Part shown: piece after piece, positions 19,009 through 33,293 of the stretch
Numbering within the stretch: the first letter of the stretch is position 1
Layout of the letters: the number at the start of each line of letters is the position of its first letter
Position numbers and translations under genes: made by a program
Notes under the pieces: generated by a model
The model's database searches: none
What the model was told of the DNA's origin: nothing
The model's input: the letters and a program-made list of their open reading frames with translations, nothing else
NCBI GenBank assembly: GCA_012295275.1
Contig: CM022665.1
Location: forward strand, 48,446,064 to 48,510,063
DNA length: 64,000 bases
Source: Chrysomallon squamiferum
Taxonomy: Eukaryota > Mollusca > Gastropoda > Neomphalida > Peltospiridae
Direction of reading: 5' to 3'

Positions 19009-20595
19009 CTAAAAGAGAAAAAAAAAAAAAAAAATTTTCTTTACAAATTTAAACAAAAGAACAGTAATAATAAAATTCAGCGTTAAATATCACTGTGCTT
19101 TGTTTAATGTTTTAAGTATACTTCTTGTATGTCTCATGTTTTAGCTCAGTGGTTACAATACAAAACATGAGATGACAGACTCAAACCTCTTCAGTGCACC
19201 CACTGAATTATTTCCCAGTCTAACCAGTACTCTATATTGATGTGAAATCAATGTGAGTAGCTGCTCTGACTGGATTTATGCTTTTATTGCTAAATAAAAT
19301 CTCATCTCTGTCAACAGTTGATCATAAAATGTGATTAGAAATATGATGCAGGTTCTTTTAATAAAAACTGTGAACTTACTTTGGTTGCAGACAGCAGTGT
19401 GAATGTAAACCATGAACTTACTTTGGAGGCAGACAACAGTGTGAACTTAGGAGGTAGGCGGCAGTGTGAATGTGAACTTACTCTGGAGACAGACAGCAGT
19501 GTGAATGTAAATTGTGAACTTACTCTGGAAACAGTCAGCAGTGTGAATGTAAACTGTGAACTTACTAAGGAGACAGACAGCAGTGTGAATGCAAACCATG
19601 AACTTACTTTGGAGACAGACAGCAGTGTGAATGTAAACTGTGAACTTACTTTGGAGACAGACAGCAGTGTGAATGTAAACTGTGAACTTACTTTGAGACA
19701 GACAGCAGTGTGAATGTTTCCCCTGATTGTCAGTTTGGAGGTCAGCGATGCCCCAGAATGTAATTTGCATGTGACAGAGGTGGCGGCAGTGTGAATGTAA
19801 ACTGTGAACTTACTTTTGAGGTCTGCAACATTGTTCTGTGTAATCAGTCATTTAAACCTGTTTAATATATATATTTCCCTAATTGTCAGTAGAGTAGTCA
19901 AGATGCCCCAGCTGCAACCAGCATGTGACAGATGGTGCGAGAGTGAGTACCACGAGTGCCTTAGAGTAGAGTTTTGTCCTCTGCAACATTGTTAACAGGT
20001 AATTAGTCATATAAACAATTTAATATATATAATATAATATAATATAGTGATAGCCAGTTTAATATATTACATATATCATGCAGGTAACAAGATATTAAAA
20101 TAATATATATCAACATCTACTACTACTTTATGACATTTAAAAAAACCCTCATTTTCTCTTCTTGTATCTTTCAGAAGTTTTATTTTTTATTATTATTATT
20201 TTATTTACATTTAGTTACCCTGTACCAAGAAGATTGACTTTGTTAACACTTTTTTTTTTTTTTTTGCTAAATTAATTGTTTTATTTATCAGACAATTTCT
20301 ACTATGAAGTTTAATTTAAAACATGACACAGTGAAAATAGAAGAAAAAAGAAAGTTTTATTGTGAATCTGCTTACTTCTCCTGGTCAACCATGTCCAGAA
20401 TGACCGGTGGAGCTGAAAAAAACAAAAAAAGAAATGAGACTAAGATTTGTATTTACACTTTCTTCTTTTAAATACTACTTTCATCACAGCTAACACCAAT
20501 AATAATAATTTAATCTTAATAGTAATAATAATAATAAAAAAAATAAGAACAGTAATACTAGAAGTAGTAGTAATAGTAGTTATAATAATAATTAA

Positions 20596-20626
<31 letters not shown>

Positions 20627-20708
20627 GAAAAAATAATAATAGTAATAAAAGAAAAATAAGAAAAAAAAAAAAATAAAAAATAATAAAAAATAACAGTAAA
20701 AAAATAAT

Positions 20709-20799
<91 letters not shown>

Positions 20800-21323
20800 T
20801 ATATATAATTTAATCAGATAAGTGAACAAACTAACCGCTCTCTATAAGAAACTGAACAATTCCTTTGTGTCCAAACCTTGCTGCGTGGTGCAACGCTGTC
20901 ATCCCATACTGGTCTGTGACGAGCAATGGCGCACCATCCTCATAGGACTCCACCAACTACAAAACACAAACATAATATATAGATTTATATATATATATAT
21001 ATATATATATAGATATATAAGTATGTATACATATAAGTATGTATAGATATATAAGTGTGTATATTATGTCAAAATATGCAATATTATTATATATTTAGAT
21101 GTAAGTATGTATGTATTATTTATTACATTTTAACTTTGTTGCAGGTTGGGTTTTTTTTACATAAGAACAAAGCTTTATTATAAATGTACACTTGTCTATT
21201 AAGACTGAGTCCCCAAATCTATGTTTAAATAGCAACACAAATAAAAATCATTTCCCTTAGGAAAGAGATTTAACTGTTCAACAAAATCAAACTTAGAAAA
21301 TAAAACTTATGAAAATAATGATG

Positions 21324-21354
<31 letters not shown>

Positions 21355-21705
21355 TAATAACAACAAAAACAATATTAGAATAATTTACCCAACCAGTAAG
21401 AAACTACTAGAAACTCAAACCCTGTGGTATGTGCTGACATGTTTTCTGAAGAGAGTAACCTGAAGTAGATTTTGTGTAAAACAGACAGCAAGTAAGATAT
21501 ATATTCACAAAATTTACCTTCTGAATGTCACCACGTTTTGATGCATCAATCAGAGCTGGAACACAAAAATAAATTGTAAATACATTGTAATATATACAAA
21601 ACATATGTGTGTGTACACAACTGTAAACTGGTTGTAAACTGATTGTATATATTATATATTATATATAATTAACAAAATAAATTTTATTAACATCATAATA
21701 TACAA

Positions 21706-21786
<81 letters not shown>

Positions 21787-24700
21787 AGAGATATACAGAT
21801 ATAGATACCTGGACACACACACACATACAGACAGCAGCCACCCATTCATATTCACACCCGCACCCACATTTACTGATAAACACAAACATATAAACCCACA
21901 CTCATACCTACACCCCCCACACACACATCCACACTCATCATTCACACTGACACACACACATACACACACAACACTCAAACACATATACACACAGACACAT
22001 AAACTCACACACATATACCCAAACACATACAAACACAAACTCACACACACACACACAAACTCTCAAATATTAATTATATCAAATTAACTGTTCTGCTAAG
22101 TACATCTCATCCTAAACGATGCTTTGAGTACAAAATGTGTCTCAGAATTATAATTTTCTGTCCATTTTCACAAAAACAAACTTTCTTTGCAATAACAAAA
22201 TTATTTCATCAGCTACATAATCTTGTTTCACACCCAGACTCAACTTATTAATATTTAATAAACACAGACATTTTTCAAACAAGGAAACACAAGATTTAAA
22301 ATACAGGTGAATTAATTAAGAGGTGATTCAGGTACAGAGAGATAGAATATACACAAATATGACATTACTAGCAAGCAGACAGATAATAGAGACATAAGTC
22401 ATACAGGTACAGATTAAATAAGTGAAGATTATACAGGTACAGATTAATTAGATACAGGTAGAATGATAATTAAACTGAGGTAACATAAGTAGAAATGTTT
22501 CAGGTAACATAGGTACAGATGATACAGGTAAGACAGTGTAAGTACAGGTAATGATGATATAAACATAAAATACAGGTACAACAATGCAGATAAGACAATA
22601 TAATTAAAGGTAATGATAATATAAACATAAAAAACAGGTAAAACAGTATAAGTAGCGGTATTGATGACATAAACATAAAATACAGGTAAGATAAGACAAT
22701 GCAATATGCAGATACAGGTAAGATACAATATGAAGTACAGGTACAGGTAACATTAACACACACAGTGCTATCAATTAGCTGACATCAAAGAGAAAAGATT
22801 TTTCTGTTTTTCTGGTAACAAATCAGACTGAAACTGCTACAAGACACTGAGACATGATACAAGACACTGAGACATTTTCAATCTATTTACATACAGATGT
22901 GTTGTGTGTGCCACAGAGACAGTGATGTATGACAGAAACACAAACATAATGCTGGACTAACAGACACAAATTTAGAAAGTTTATAGTGTAATCAGTGAAT
23001 GTAAACAGCAATTTTAACATATCTTCTCTACCAGTTAGTGAAAATTTTGAATGGCTAAAATGTTTTTCATGAGACAGATGGTGAAAACTAAGACATTTTT
23101 ATTTTTTATCTTGATGTTTAAAACAAGACAGAACACTAGGGTTGTCTGTACAGTGTTAGTATGTTAGTATGTTGTGGATATGACAGATTTAGTGATATAA
23201 CAAATATAAAGGTATAACAAATATTATAAGTGCACAGGTGTAACATGTGGGACAGGCATGGTGGTATAAAAATATATGACTGATATACAAGAAAAAATAT
23301 GACACATATACAGATGTAACATATGTAACAGATATACAGATGTAACAAATATGACAAGAATGCACAGGTAATAAATGTGGCCTGTTGGTGTAAAAAAGAG
23401 AAGAGGTGATATACAGGTGCAACACGTGACAGAAATATAGGCATCACACACATGACAGTTATTCAGATGTAACAAAAATTAGGTGTAACAAATATGACAG
23501 GTATACAGTATAACAAAAATTACAGGTATAAGTGTAACAAACGTGACAGGTGTATAGTGTAACAAAAATTACAGATTTAAGTGTAACAAACATAACAGAT
23601 GTACAGGTGTAACAAACGTGCCGGGTGTAACAAATGAGACAAGTGTACAGATTTAACAAATGTGACAGGTATGACAGGTGTAACAGGTGTGACAGGTGTA
23701 ACAAATGTGCCGGGTGTAACAAATGAGACAAGTGTACAGATTTAACAAATGTGACAGGTGTAACAAATGTGCCAGGTGTAACAAATGTGCCGGGTGTAAC
23801 AAATGAGACAAGTGTACAGATTTAACAAATGTAACAGGTATACAGGTGTAACAGGTATACAGGTGTACAGGTGACAGGTGTAACAGGTGTAACAGGTGTG
23901 ACAGGTGTAAACTGGTACCTTTCTCTAGAGAGGTGAGGACATGAGACTTGCTGTCTGCGGTGGCGCTGGACACTGAGGTGAACTGGTAGTGACGTTCCTG
24001 AGTCACTGGTGAGTTCGGTGAGCCTGGCTCCGAGCTGAAACATCAACAACAACAACATCATCAACCACAGCAACAACTTTCTACAAGCTCTACATACTGC
24101 TTACTCCACTGAGAGTTCAAATCTAAGTTAAGAACTGTTTTATACTGCTGATTATTTTTCTAAGTCATCTAATACACACAGTTATTATACCTCATATAAT
24201 ATTTTAAATATTAAATATCTGTTGCATATTGTAGCCTGGTATATTATTTCATTATATGCGAACTGTTATATATATTTAATAGCATTGTATTCAAACTTTT
24301 ATGCATATTTAATAACTGGAGTAATTTTAAATTGCAGTTTAAGTAAAAAATGCATAAAAGATAGCAGACAGACAGAAAGACAGACAGACAGACAAAAAGT
24401 CGATGTATGAATATTTGATGGAAAAAAGCTGGTATTTTTAAAAAAATAAAACAAAGAAGCAAAATTTTAAGAAATAAAATAAAAATAGTTAAATCAATCC
24501 TCCACTTCAATCATTTAGTAATTAAAAAAACAAAAAAAAATTTAAATTAAAAAATTAAAAATTAAAAATAAAAACAGCATTTTGTTCAGTTATTTGCAAA
24601 CACAAGCTGGCACTGACTTATGTTAAAATGAGCTGAAAAAAAAAAATTATGCCTACACCAAATGTTGAAATGTTTTTGTGGAAATGTTAAAAATAATTAA

Positions 24701-26219
24701 ATGAAATATTTAAATGACTGTGAAATGAATAAATGTACATGTGTTGTTTTAATAAAATTTAATTCCACATATCACACATCTGTGTAATTAAATTGTATTA
24801 AAACAACACATGTACAGACACACATACAGACACACGTACAGACACAAAGACACACATACAGACACGTACAGACACACATAGACACATAGACACACGTACA
24901 GACACACGTACAGACACACATATAGACACATGTACAGACACACATACAGACACATGTACAGACACATGTACAGATGGTGGTTACAGCTCTGAACATGAAG
25001 GAATGTATTTTTCTTAGGAGGATCATAAACAGACATCCTTGAAAATTCACAAACAGCTGAGACACAACTAAATACAACATCCTGAATTTCTATCTACAAC
25101 ATGAGTCATGTGACATATAAAGTGTAACAGCTACTGCACTGGTCATGTGACATGTGTAAAGGGTAACAGCTACTGCACTGGTCATGTAACACATATAAAG
25201 TGTAACAGCTACTGCACTGGTCATGTGACATAAAGTGTAACAGCTACTGCACTGGTCATGTGACGTGTAAAGGGTAACACAACTACAACACAGGTCATGT
25301 AACACATAAAGTGTAACAGCTACTGCACTGGTCATGTGACATGTGTAAAGGGTAACAGCTACTGCACTGGTCATGTGACATGTGTAAAGGGTAACACAAC
25401 TACAACACAGGTCATGTAACACATAAAGTGTAACAGCTACTGCACAGGTCATGTGACATGTGTAAAGGGTAACAGCTACTGCACAGTTCATGTAACACAT
25501 AAAGTGTAACAGCTACTGCACTGGTCATGTGACATGTGTAAAGGGTAACACAACTACAACACAGGTCATGTAACACATAAAGTGTAACAGCTACTGCACT
25601 GGTCATGTGACATGTGTAAAGGGTAACAGCTACTGCACTGGTCATGTGACATGTGTAAAGGGTAACACAACTACAACACAGGTCATGTAACACATAAAGT
25701 GTAACAGCTACTCACAGGTCATGACACATATAAGGTTTTCTACTGCACAGTTCATGTAACACATAAAGTGTAACAGCTACTGTCATGTGACATGTGTAAA
25801 ACACAACACACACAGGTCATGTAACACATAAAGTGTAACAGCTACTGCACAGGTCATGTGACATGTGTAAAGGGTAACACAACTACAACACAGGTCATGT
25901 AACACATAAAGTGTAACAGCTACTGCACAGGTCATGTGACACATATAAGGTGTAACAGAACTACAGCATTTATCATGTGACATGTGTAAAGGGTAACAAA
26001 ACTACAACACTGGTCATACAACCCAGTCTCTGTTAATCATTGTTCTCTGATAAACTCACAGACATGAACTGTCATGAACAACACACACACACAGATTGAC
26101 AAAATACACTAAAATTATCAGAAAGACCAATTTACACCGAGTGTATATATATTATATATATATATATAATTTTTAACTTGGCTAATATCTCTCCACACAC
26201 ACACACACACACAAACACA

Positions 26220-26275
<56 letters not shown>

Positions 26276-28129
26276 GATGAAAAACAGAGATTTCTCTGCA
26301 AACAGGCAATCATATACTACACAGAGTTAATTTTCAAATGGATTCTGCCGAGTCAGGTTTCAGATGATGCATACAGTGATATTTTCAATCCAGTGAAAAC
26401 TTGTTAAACAAAACAACAGCACAAACAGTCAGCAGGGATCAAAAACTAACAAGATTATCTGCAGAAATAAAGTCAGTATAGAACTTGTTTTAAATCTAGA
26501 ATCATTTGTAATCTTATTTAGAATCTACAGTAATAATGGGTTTTTCTTTAGAATTAATAGCCACACTATATATAACGTATAATAATGTTATACTGAACAA
26601 ATAAAGATAGTGTTATCTAGAATCAATAATTATAATGTTATGTAACACAGTAACATAAGTAAACCTCAGTAATAATGTCTATGGCAAACAGAACTTAACA
26701 ATAATGGACGTGTTAATAATGTTATCTACAAGGTAATAGTGATATCTAGTAATGTTATCTACATGGTAATTCTCCTATCTAGTAACAATGTAACCTACAT
26801 GGTAATAGCGTTATCTAGTAATAATATTATCTACATGGTAATAGTGATATCTAGTAATAATATTATCTACATGGTAATAGTGATATCTAGTAATAATATT
26901 ATCTACATGGTAATAGTGATATCTAGTAATATTATCTACACTGTAGTAGTGGTATCTAGTAATAATATTATCTACATGGTAATAGTGATATCTAGTAATA
27001 ATGCTATCTACATGGTAATAGCGCTATCTAGTAAAAATGTTTGAGATTGTTAGAAGATGTAAAACTGAACCCACAGAGAAAGCGTTGAACACAACAACAA
27101 CAACAACAGCAACAGAGTTGTGTTTGCAAAGACACAATTCAATCTGAACATCAAACAAACAAGTGCAGTGACTTGAGTAGGACTGTGTTATACCACTGAC
27201 AACACCATGTAGGATACAGTGTTACAGGCAGGATATACCATTATACCAGAGACAGGATATACCATTATACCAGACAGGATATGGTGTTACTACAAATGTA
27301 GGATACAGTGTTATAGACAGGATATACCATTATACCAGAGACAAGATATGGTGTTACTACAGATGTAGGATACAGTGTTACAGACAGGATATACCATTAT
27401 ACCAGAGACAGGATACTGAGCAAAAACAAAAGGGATACATCTTTATACCAGGGATAGGATATGGTGCTATGACAAAGGCAGGATAAACTGCTATACCACA
27501 GACAGGATATCAGTAAGCAGGATACGAGCTGACACGAAACAAGGATACAACAATGAAACAACCCTGCTGTTGTTTCAACCCTGAACACACCTCAACCCAT
27601 AACCAACACAGGGAACTTACACAACACGTGTGTACACACAAATAGGTTTTACAGACTGGGTCATTACACCTGTCACAGACAGTTTAGTACAAACGTGTGT
27701 GTGTCTGTGTGTGTGTGTGTGTTTTCTGTCTCTCTATTTTTCAAACCTTTATTTCAGATTTTGAACTGATTTTTTTTTTTTTTTTTTTACATGTCATTTT
27801 GTACTCATTTCTTCCAAACTCTTTTGCTATCTTATTCTGAAGTAATGTTAAAAAGTTATTTTTATATTTTAGTATCTGGACATCTTTTTTATATCCTTTA
27901 AACATAAATTTCAGACTTTTTTTTTTATTAATATTATTATTTTTCAAATCTTGCATGAGGAAGGTAACTTTTTTTTTATATACATGAAATATTTTGATAA
28001 AATAAAACTCCTTTTTAATTTTGAATTGTTATAAAACTGATTTTAATAACCAACAGAATTCATTTTTTTTTTTTTTATTTTCGTTTTTTCCATTATTCAG
28101 AAGATATATTGGTAATGAAAAAAAAAAAA

Positions 28130-28160
<31 letters not shown>

Positions 28161-28575
28161 AATAAATAACAAATAAATAAATAAACATATTAATTTATTT
28201 TATATTTTATATTTAATCTTTAAACCTATCAGTTTTGTGACAAGACTGTTTAAACATCTGGGACTGACAGAAGTGAGACGCACACACACACACACAGACA
28301 CACCGACTGTCTGTCACTAAATGTCTGAGGACACAACGAAGTGACACCTGTTGTTAGAGCCAGGTAGAGGAGGAGGGAGGAGATTCTCTGAACTTTCTGG
28401 TCGCTCAATTGGCAAGTTAGCTGGAAATCTAGTAAAATACAAAAACACGAATAAAAACAAAAACATTTTTAAAAAAAAAAAAAAAAAAATTTTTTAAAAA
28501 TGTCAATATTCATGTAATAAACATTTCAGTAGTTTTCTAATAAATAAAAGTCGTAATAGAAGTAAGATACTCTCA

Positions 28576-28608
<33 letters not shown>

Positions 28609-30980
28609 TAAAAGCCTTCAAAGCCACAATATCGACTCTTCCTCAGAGTAACTAAGTAAGGAATGGTTTATAAAAACATTCAAAATCATCAAGATGGAGA
28701 TGAAGTAATTGTTGGTAAATTGTTGAATTGTTTCTAGTAACACCTGAACCCAGAAATAAAAACAATTTTATAAAAATAATAATCATAAAAATAAATAAAA
28801 AATAAATAAATAAATAAATAAAATTCCAAGAGAAACCATCATTAAATCCATTCTCACAATAAAAAATTAATATATTACATGTTAATGTGAAATACCAAAT
28901 ATATTAATCTGTCACAGAACTGTGAGATACTGAGTATGTTAATCTACCATTATACATTTCTGTGATATACTATCATGTTAATGTATAACTGCATACCACT
29001 GTGAGATACAATAAAAAAATTAACATATTACATGTTACTATGAAATACTAAGTATATTAATCTGTAACAGAACTGTGAGATACTGAGCATGTTAATCTAC
29101 TATTACACAGAACTGTGAGATACTGAGCATGTTAATCTACTATTACACAGAACTGTGAGTTACTGAGCATGTTAATCTACTATTACACAGAACTGTGAGA
29201 TACTGAGCATGTTAATCTACTATTACACAGAACTGTGAGATACTGAGCATGTTAATCTACTATTACACAGAACTGTGAGATACTGAGCATGTTAATCTAC
29301 TAAGACACAGAACTGTGAGATACTGAGCATGTTAATCTACTATGACACAGAACTGTGAGATACTGAGCATGTTAATCTACTATGACACAGAACTGTGAGA
29401 TACTGAGCATGTTAATCTACTATTACACAGAACTGTGAGATACTGAGCATGTTAATCTACTATTACACAGAACTGTGAGATACTGAGCATGTTAATCTAC
29501 TATGACACAGAACTGTGAGATACTGAGCATGTTAATCTACTATTACACAGAACTGTGAGTTACTGAGCATATTAATCTACTATTACACAGAACTGTGAGT
29601 TACTGAGCATGTTAATCTACTATTACACAGAACTGTGAGTTACTGAGCATATTAATCTACTATTACACAGAACTGTGAGATACGGAGCATGTTAATCTAC
29701 TATTACACAGAACTGTGAGATACTGAGCATGTTAATCTACTATTACACAGAACTGTGACATACTGAGCATATTAATCTACTATCACACAGAACTGTGATA
29801 CTGAGCATGTTGAGCATGTTAATCTACTATTACACAGAACTGTGAGATACTGAGCATGTTGAGCATGTTAATCTACTATTACACAGAACTGTGACATACT
29901 GAGCATATTAATCTACTATCACACAGAACTGTGAGATACTGAGCATGTTGAGCATGTTAATCTATTACATAGCACTGTGAGATACTGAGCATATTAATCT
30001 ACTATCACACAGAACTGTGAGATACTGAGCATGTTAATCTACTATTACACAGAACTGTGAGATACTGAGCATGTTAATCTACAGCTGCATACCAGTGTTA
30101 TTTACACACTGACAGGTAAACGACTGTTATTAACTAACAAAATGAAAATGACAGAGATAATCCAAGCTGACTGTACTCTTCCAATTACTTAAACCAGACA
30201 AAGTTTCTACTCTCAGATTAACTTAAATGTTAATCTCTTTAAACGTAGCAGAAATTTAATTAATTTTTTTTTTCTAAAAGCGAGCTTGCTGAAAAGTGAC
30301 ATTTTGTTTGATACATGACCTCCCTGACAAACTGTCACGTTCATTATGAAGTTCATGAGCTAAAATTATTCTACTTTTTTATTTAATCCTTTTTTTTTTT
30401 TTTTTTTTTTGTCTGTAAGAATATGATTAAATTATTTATTTATTTATTTATTATTAATAATTTTATTTTTTAATTTTTATTTTTAAGGGGGAGCTTTTTA
30501 AAAGACTAGTAAAACCATTAGTTTAAAAAAAAGAGTATCTTTCTTTCTATTTATCCATCTATCTATCTATCTCTAGCAAATGTTTGGTGGGTGATTACTA
30601 CACTATGCTCTGTCTGAAAATCTATCTATCTGTTATTTATATATATGAATACAAAATATAAAATAAATATTAAAAATTTGATACATGCATTATGAAATAA
30701 TTGAATATGAAAATGTGTGTATTGAAATTTAATCTTTCTACTTCTAAACAACATCACTTTTAACACAATCAGCTCTAGGAATCAACTCTCTGAACTGACA
30801 AACTGTACAATGCTGTATTGACTGGTTCTCCCTTTCACACTGTTAAAACAACACACAAAATACCATCCTGCACTGTGAAATCTCACATCTGAAATATCTT
30901 TTACCATCGTGTAGTGAAATGAGACAGATCAAAGTTAATATTTTAAATCTTGCAAAAAAAAAACCCGATCTAAATAAACA

Positions 30981-31014
<34 letters not shown>

Positions 31015-31728
31015 TAATAATAATCAAATAATAATTATAATAATAATAATAATAAAATAAAATAATAATAATAATAATAATAATAATAACTAATAATCAA
31101 ATAATAATTATAATAATAATAATAATAAACAAATAACAATAATAATAATAATAATAAACAAAATAATAATAATAATAATAATAATATAATAATAATAAAT
31201 ATTACTTCTCTTAAAAAATAAAGATTAAAATATTTAAAAACTGTGGTCATTCTTTCAATAAAACTTCAACAAACAGTTTAAATATTTTGTTTAAAAAGAA
31301 TGTAAAACTGCAGTTAAACATTCTTTCATGATAAATTCAGTTTGAATGTCTTCAGAAGACAACATCACTGACATTTGTCACAATCTTACAGGGAGAAAAA
31401 CGTCTTTGTTTATTCAGTGCAAATTTTATTGATTTACTTCAAGTTTCACTTACATACCTTATTTTTTCCTTTTATTGTTTCTTATTATCCTTTAAACTTT
31501 ATTTTATTTTTAGAAGTGTATTTGTACATTGAGGAAGAGTAAAACAGTTTTATGAATTCTGTCAAACTGTCAGGTTCAATCTTATACAATTTTTAAACGT
31601 GACTCTTACCATTTTAACATGTTCATCATTACGTTTATTTTATTATAACATGTTTATATTTTAGTTTGTTAGTTTACACTGTAAAGCATCCTTGAACCTA
31701 TTTAGTATGGAAAAGATGCTGTATAAAT

Positions 31729-31764
<36 letters not shown>

Positions 31765-33254
31765 GTAATAATAATAATAATAACAGTAATAATAATAACA
31801 GTAATAATAATAATATGTAATTGTAATAATAACTAATAATAATATTAATAACAGTAACCATAATAACAATGATGATAATAATAATAAAAAATAATAATAA
31901 TAGCAACAATAACAATAACAATAAAAATAACAAAAATAACAAATACTTTAACATTACAAAAAACTAACTCTGATCACTACAGAACAGCACACACCAGACA
32001 TTTACAACATCTCTCTCTCACAGATCTGTGTTTGATTTCCGAAACAAAAAACACAACACAAGTGAACTAAACCCAATACTTGTTTCACTTCTGAGACAAA
32101 ACACAACACAAGTGAACTAAACCCAGTACTTGTTTCATTTCCGAGACAAAAAACATAACACAAGTGAACTAAACCCAGTACTTGTTTCACTTCTAAGACA
32201 AAATACAACACAAGTGAACTAAACCCAGTACTTGTTTCACTTCTCAGACAAAAAACACAACACAAGTGAACTAAACCCAGTACTTGTTTCATTTCCTAGA
32301 CAAACACAACACAAGTGAACTAAACCCAGTACTTGTTTCATTTCTGAGACAAAAAAACACAACACAAGTGAATTAAACCCAGTACTTGTTTCATTTCTGA
32401 GACAAAACACAAGTGAACTAAACCCAGTACTTGTTTCATTTCTGAGACAAAAAACACAACACAAGTGAACTAAACCCAGCACTTGTTTCACTTCTCAGAC
32501 AAAAAAACACAACACAAGTGAACTAAACCCAGTACTTGTTTCATTTCTGAAACAAAAAACAACACAAGTGAACTAAACCCAGTACTTGTTTCATTTCTGA
32601 GACAAAAAAACACAACACAAGTGAACTAAACCCAGTACTTGTTTCACTTCTAAGACAAACACAACACAAGTGAACTAAACCCAGTATTTGTTTCATTTCT
32701 GAGACAAAAAACACAACACAAGTGAACTAAACCCAGTACTTGTTTCATTTCTGAGACAAAACACAACACAAGTGAACTAAACCCAGTACTTGTTTCACTT
32801 CTGAGACAAAAAACACAACACAAGTGAACTAAACCCAGTACTTGTTTCACTTCTCAGACAAAAAACACAACACAAGTGAACTAAACCCAGTACTTGTTTC
32901 ATTTCTGAGACAAAAAACACAACACAAGTGAACTGAACCCAGTACTTGTTTCACTTCAAGTTGTGTGTAAGACTAACTGGATGAGGAGAGAAACCTGCTG
33001 GTTGTCACTGTTTTCAACACCAGACCGACACTGTACATTTACAGTGATTAGCTTCGTGGTAATCTCTGCTTTTAAACTTCTCCCTGCAGACTGCAGATCA
33101 ATATTTCTTAAATCCTTCAGCCACTTTGTGTTGTGTTGTGTCTCTCCCCGTGGAATACAACTCGAATAAACCAGCGGAGAAAATGAACCTCTGTATGTAA
33201 CCAGCAAGTTTGTTAAGTGTTTTATTAAAAAATGTTGGGTTTTTTTTTTTTGTT

Positions 33255-33293
<39 letters not shown>

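Noticed and set aside
19447-19770. 107-codon - strand open frame with [14 protein letters not shown] repeats
   Set aside because: It follows the 42-45 bp array beside the damaged ankyrin exon; it stays open only because units keep phase.
28865-30085. CRISPR-like array
   Set aside because: Direct tandem units without unique spacers, in an animal intron; it is a minisatellite.
32956-33207. 83-codon - strand frame in a higher-complexity intron patch
   Set aside because: No recognisable domain, no matching splice phases, and not needed to join the flanking exons.
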